Assembly (NCBI GenBank): GCA_036554605.1
Contig: DATBMY010000164.1
Span: 1 to 6,622 of the forward strand
Direction: 5' to 3'
Length of the DNA stretch: 6,622 bases
Source of the DNA: DATBMY01 sp036554605
GTDB taxonomy: Bacteria > Acidobacteriota > Blastocatellia > UBA7656
Shown here: one piece after another, positions 5,768-6,622 of the stretch
How the letters are laid out: every line of letters begins with the position of its first letter
Numbering within the stretch: the first letter of the stretch is position 1
Position numbers and translations under genes: made by a program
The notes under the pieces: model-generated
Seen by the model: only the letters and a program-made list of their open reading frames with translations
What the model was told of the DNA's origin: nothing
Databases searched by the model: none

Positions 5768-5778
5768 TAGTAGAAATA

Positions 5779-6414
5779 ATGCGGTTTAATCTCGTTTCGA
5801 TCTTGAGGGATGTGCGTTTGAAAGCTCTTTTTAGACTTGCCGTTCTGGCCGTTGCTATTTGCTCGGCCGTCATATTACACGGGCGGGCGCTAGCGCCATC
5901 GGCCCTTGCAATCGACGAACCCCAAAGTCCCGCCGAAGTGCTTGGCATGACAAGCGGCGATGAGCAGATCGACAGGATGATCCTCGAAGCAGGCGCCAAG
6001 CACGGCGTCGATCCGAAACTTATATACTACGTCATACAGCAGGAGTCCCGCTTTAAGATCAACGCGAAGTCCGGCAAGAACGCTCAGGGGCTTATGCAGA
6101 TGATTCCGGCCACCGCCGAGAGGTTTAAAGTAGAGGATGTCTATGATCCAGAGCAGAACATCGAAGGCGGCGTGAAGTATCTCAGGTGGCTGCTCAAGCG
6201 GTTTGACGGAAACGTCAACCTCGCGCTCGCGGGTTACAATGCGGGCGAGGGCGCCGTCGAGCGCAGCGGCAACAAAATTCCTGATTATGAAGAGACGAAG
6301 AATTACGTGTCAAAGATAACCAGGAATTACGGCAAGACCTATCACCCGGTCCTCCCGCCCGCGCAGGCCCGCGTGCAGTTTGGACTGACCGATGTCGAGG
6401 TCGCTCTTCAGTGA
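5779..6414 (+). CDS. Exported lytic transglycosylase with SLT (GH23-type) domain
   Basis: Peptidoglycan-cleaving enzyme that cuts the MurNAc-GlcNAc bond to leave 1,6-anhydro ends, acting in the periplasm. From the ATG at 5779 it has 211 residues. A basic N-terminus is followed by a hydrophobic core at about 18-33 and a likely signal-peptidase site after APSALA (about residue 44). The SLT domain fills about 64-185: catalytic Glu89 in IQQESRF, GLMQMIPATAERF (104-116), then NLALAGYNAGEGAV (147-160) and a YV-type motif near 176. All three hallmark motifs are intact. There is no LysM or other wall-binding domain, so this is a compact SLT-only enzyme; the last 25 residues are Pro-rich and unassigned. 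Starting at 5746 would add 11 residues without a ribosome binding site. It is divergent from pgsA, so two envelope genes share one control region. The specific family member (Slt, MltC or MltE type) cannot be named. Confidence 0.93.
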   Translation: MRFNLVSILRDVRLKALFRLAVLAVAICSAVILHGRALAPSALAIDEPQSPAEVLGMTSGDEQIDRMILEAGAKHGVDPKLIYYVIQQESRFKINAKSGKNAQGLMQMIPATAERFKVEDVYDPEQNIEGGVKYLRWLLKRFDGNVNLALAGYNAGEGAVERSGNKIPDYEETKNYVSKITRNYGKTYHPVLPPAQARVQFGLTDVEVALQ

Positions 6415-6424
6415 AAGAGAGAAG

Positions 6425-6561
6425 AGGAGAAGGGGTGAAGGGGTGAAGGGGTGAACTGTGTTGGCTAGCGGGCTTTCTTCCATTCGGGCTCATTTTATTT
6501 TTCAACGATCTTAATATACATTATCACCCCTTCACCCTTTCACCCCTTCACCCCTTCTCCT
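6425..6561. repeat. Octamer tandem repeats forming a 31-bp inverted repeat
   Basis: The left arm (6425-6455) is A, GGAGAA, then three copies of GGGGTGAA. The right arm (6531-6561) is the reverse complement, with units TTCACCCT, TTCACCCC, TTCACCCC, then TTCTCC and T. The arms pair over 31 bp with one mismatch (6448 against 6538), which is a G-U pair in a plus-strand transcript. The loop is 75 bases. Partial extra copies lie at 6525-6530 and 6564-6576 (TCACCCC, TTCTCC). It begins 10 bases after the transglycosylase stop. It could end or protect transcripts from both sides, or be a mobile or slippage-made repeat. There is no T-run directly after the right arm. Confidence 0.85.
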
Positions 6562-6579
6562 ACTCACCCCTTCTCCGCT

Positions 6580-6622
6580 TCATCCCGCCATTTTGCTCTC
6601 GATGAGGTTCTTTAGCAGCATT
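6580..6622 (-). CDS. Possible 3' end of a minus-strand gene, cut by window edge
   Basis: Read on the minus strand from the window edge, one frame gives MLLKNLIESKMAG followed by TGA (6580-6582). The codons mostly end in G or C, as in the neighbouring genes, and the residues would suit a helical C-terminus. Thirteen codons cannot identify a family, and chance is quite possible. If real, this gene converges with the transglycosylase gene, and the octamer inverted repeat would sit between two gene ends. Confidence 0.3.
   Translation of the reverse strand, partial: MLLKNLIESKMAG

Noticed and set aside
5746..5778. ATG at 5746 as the transglycosylase start
   Set aside because: There is no Shine-Dalgarno site before it, whereas AAGGGGAG precedes the ATG at 5779, which gives a good signal peptide.

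Overview
The window looks like ordinary chromosome from a moderately GC-rich, free-living bacterium. The periplasmic octaheme c-type cytochrome, the dnaK-dnaJ pair with a HAIR-like (HspR-type) promoter element, and the spacers built of short degenerate repeats would fit an Acidobacteriota-like genome. This placement is inference and is not proved by any single feature. I see no phage, transposon, CRISPR, tRNA or rRNA sequence.

Layout, left to right. Positions 1-416 (-) hold the first 138 codons of dnaJ, which runs off the left edge. Positions 417-516 form a 100-base spacer made almost wholly of repeats: a 7-base tandem repeat touching the dnaJ start codon, a 14-bp imperfect inverted repeat, and a G5C2 tandem repeat. 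Positions 517-2433 (-) are complete dnaK. Positions 2434-2618 are the dnaK control region, with a strong ribosome binding site, a sigma-70-like promoter, a HAIR-like element over the -35 box and two inverted repeats. Positions 2619-3077 (-) encode a four-helix membrane protein of unknown function. Positions 3101-4882 (-) encode a secreted or anchored cytochrome with eight CxxCH haem sites and a HEAT-like tail. Positions 4905-5540 (-) are pgsA (phosphatidylglycerophosphate synthase). The three genes from pgsA to the membrane protein are 22-23 bases apart and probably form one operon. Positions 5541-5778 are a divergent control region with a promoter for each side and three phased TTGCGW boxes between them. 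Positions 5779-6414 (+) encode an exported lytic transglycosylase. Positions 6415-6579 hold octamer repeats arranged as a 31-bp inverted repeat. The last 43 bases may be the 3' end of another minus-strand gene.

How the genes work together: DnaK and DnaJ are the cytoplasmic Hsp70 chaperone pair. PgsA makes an anionic lipid precursor, and the lytic transglycosylase cuts peptidoglycan, so the divergent region joins two envelope functions. The cytochrome and its small membrane neighbour suggest a periplasmic electron-transfer unit docked at the inner membrane. No gene here points to a wholly new system. The least explained material is the repeat-built spacers, the cytochrome with its membrane partner, and the regulatory sites upstream of dnaK and pgsA.
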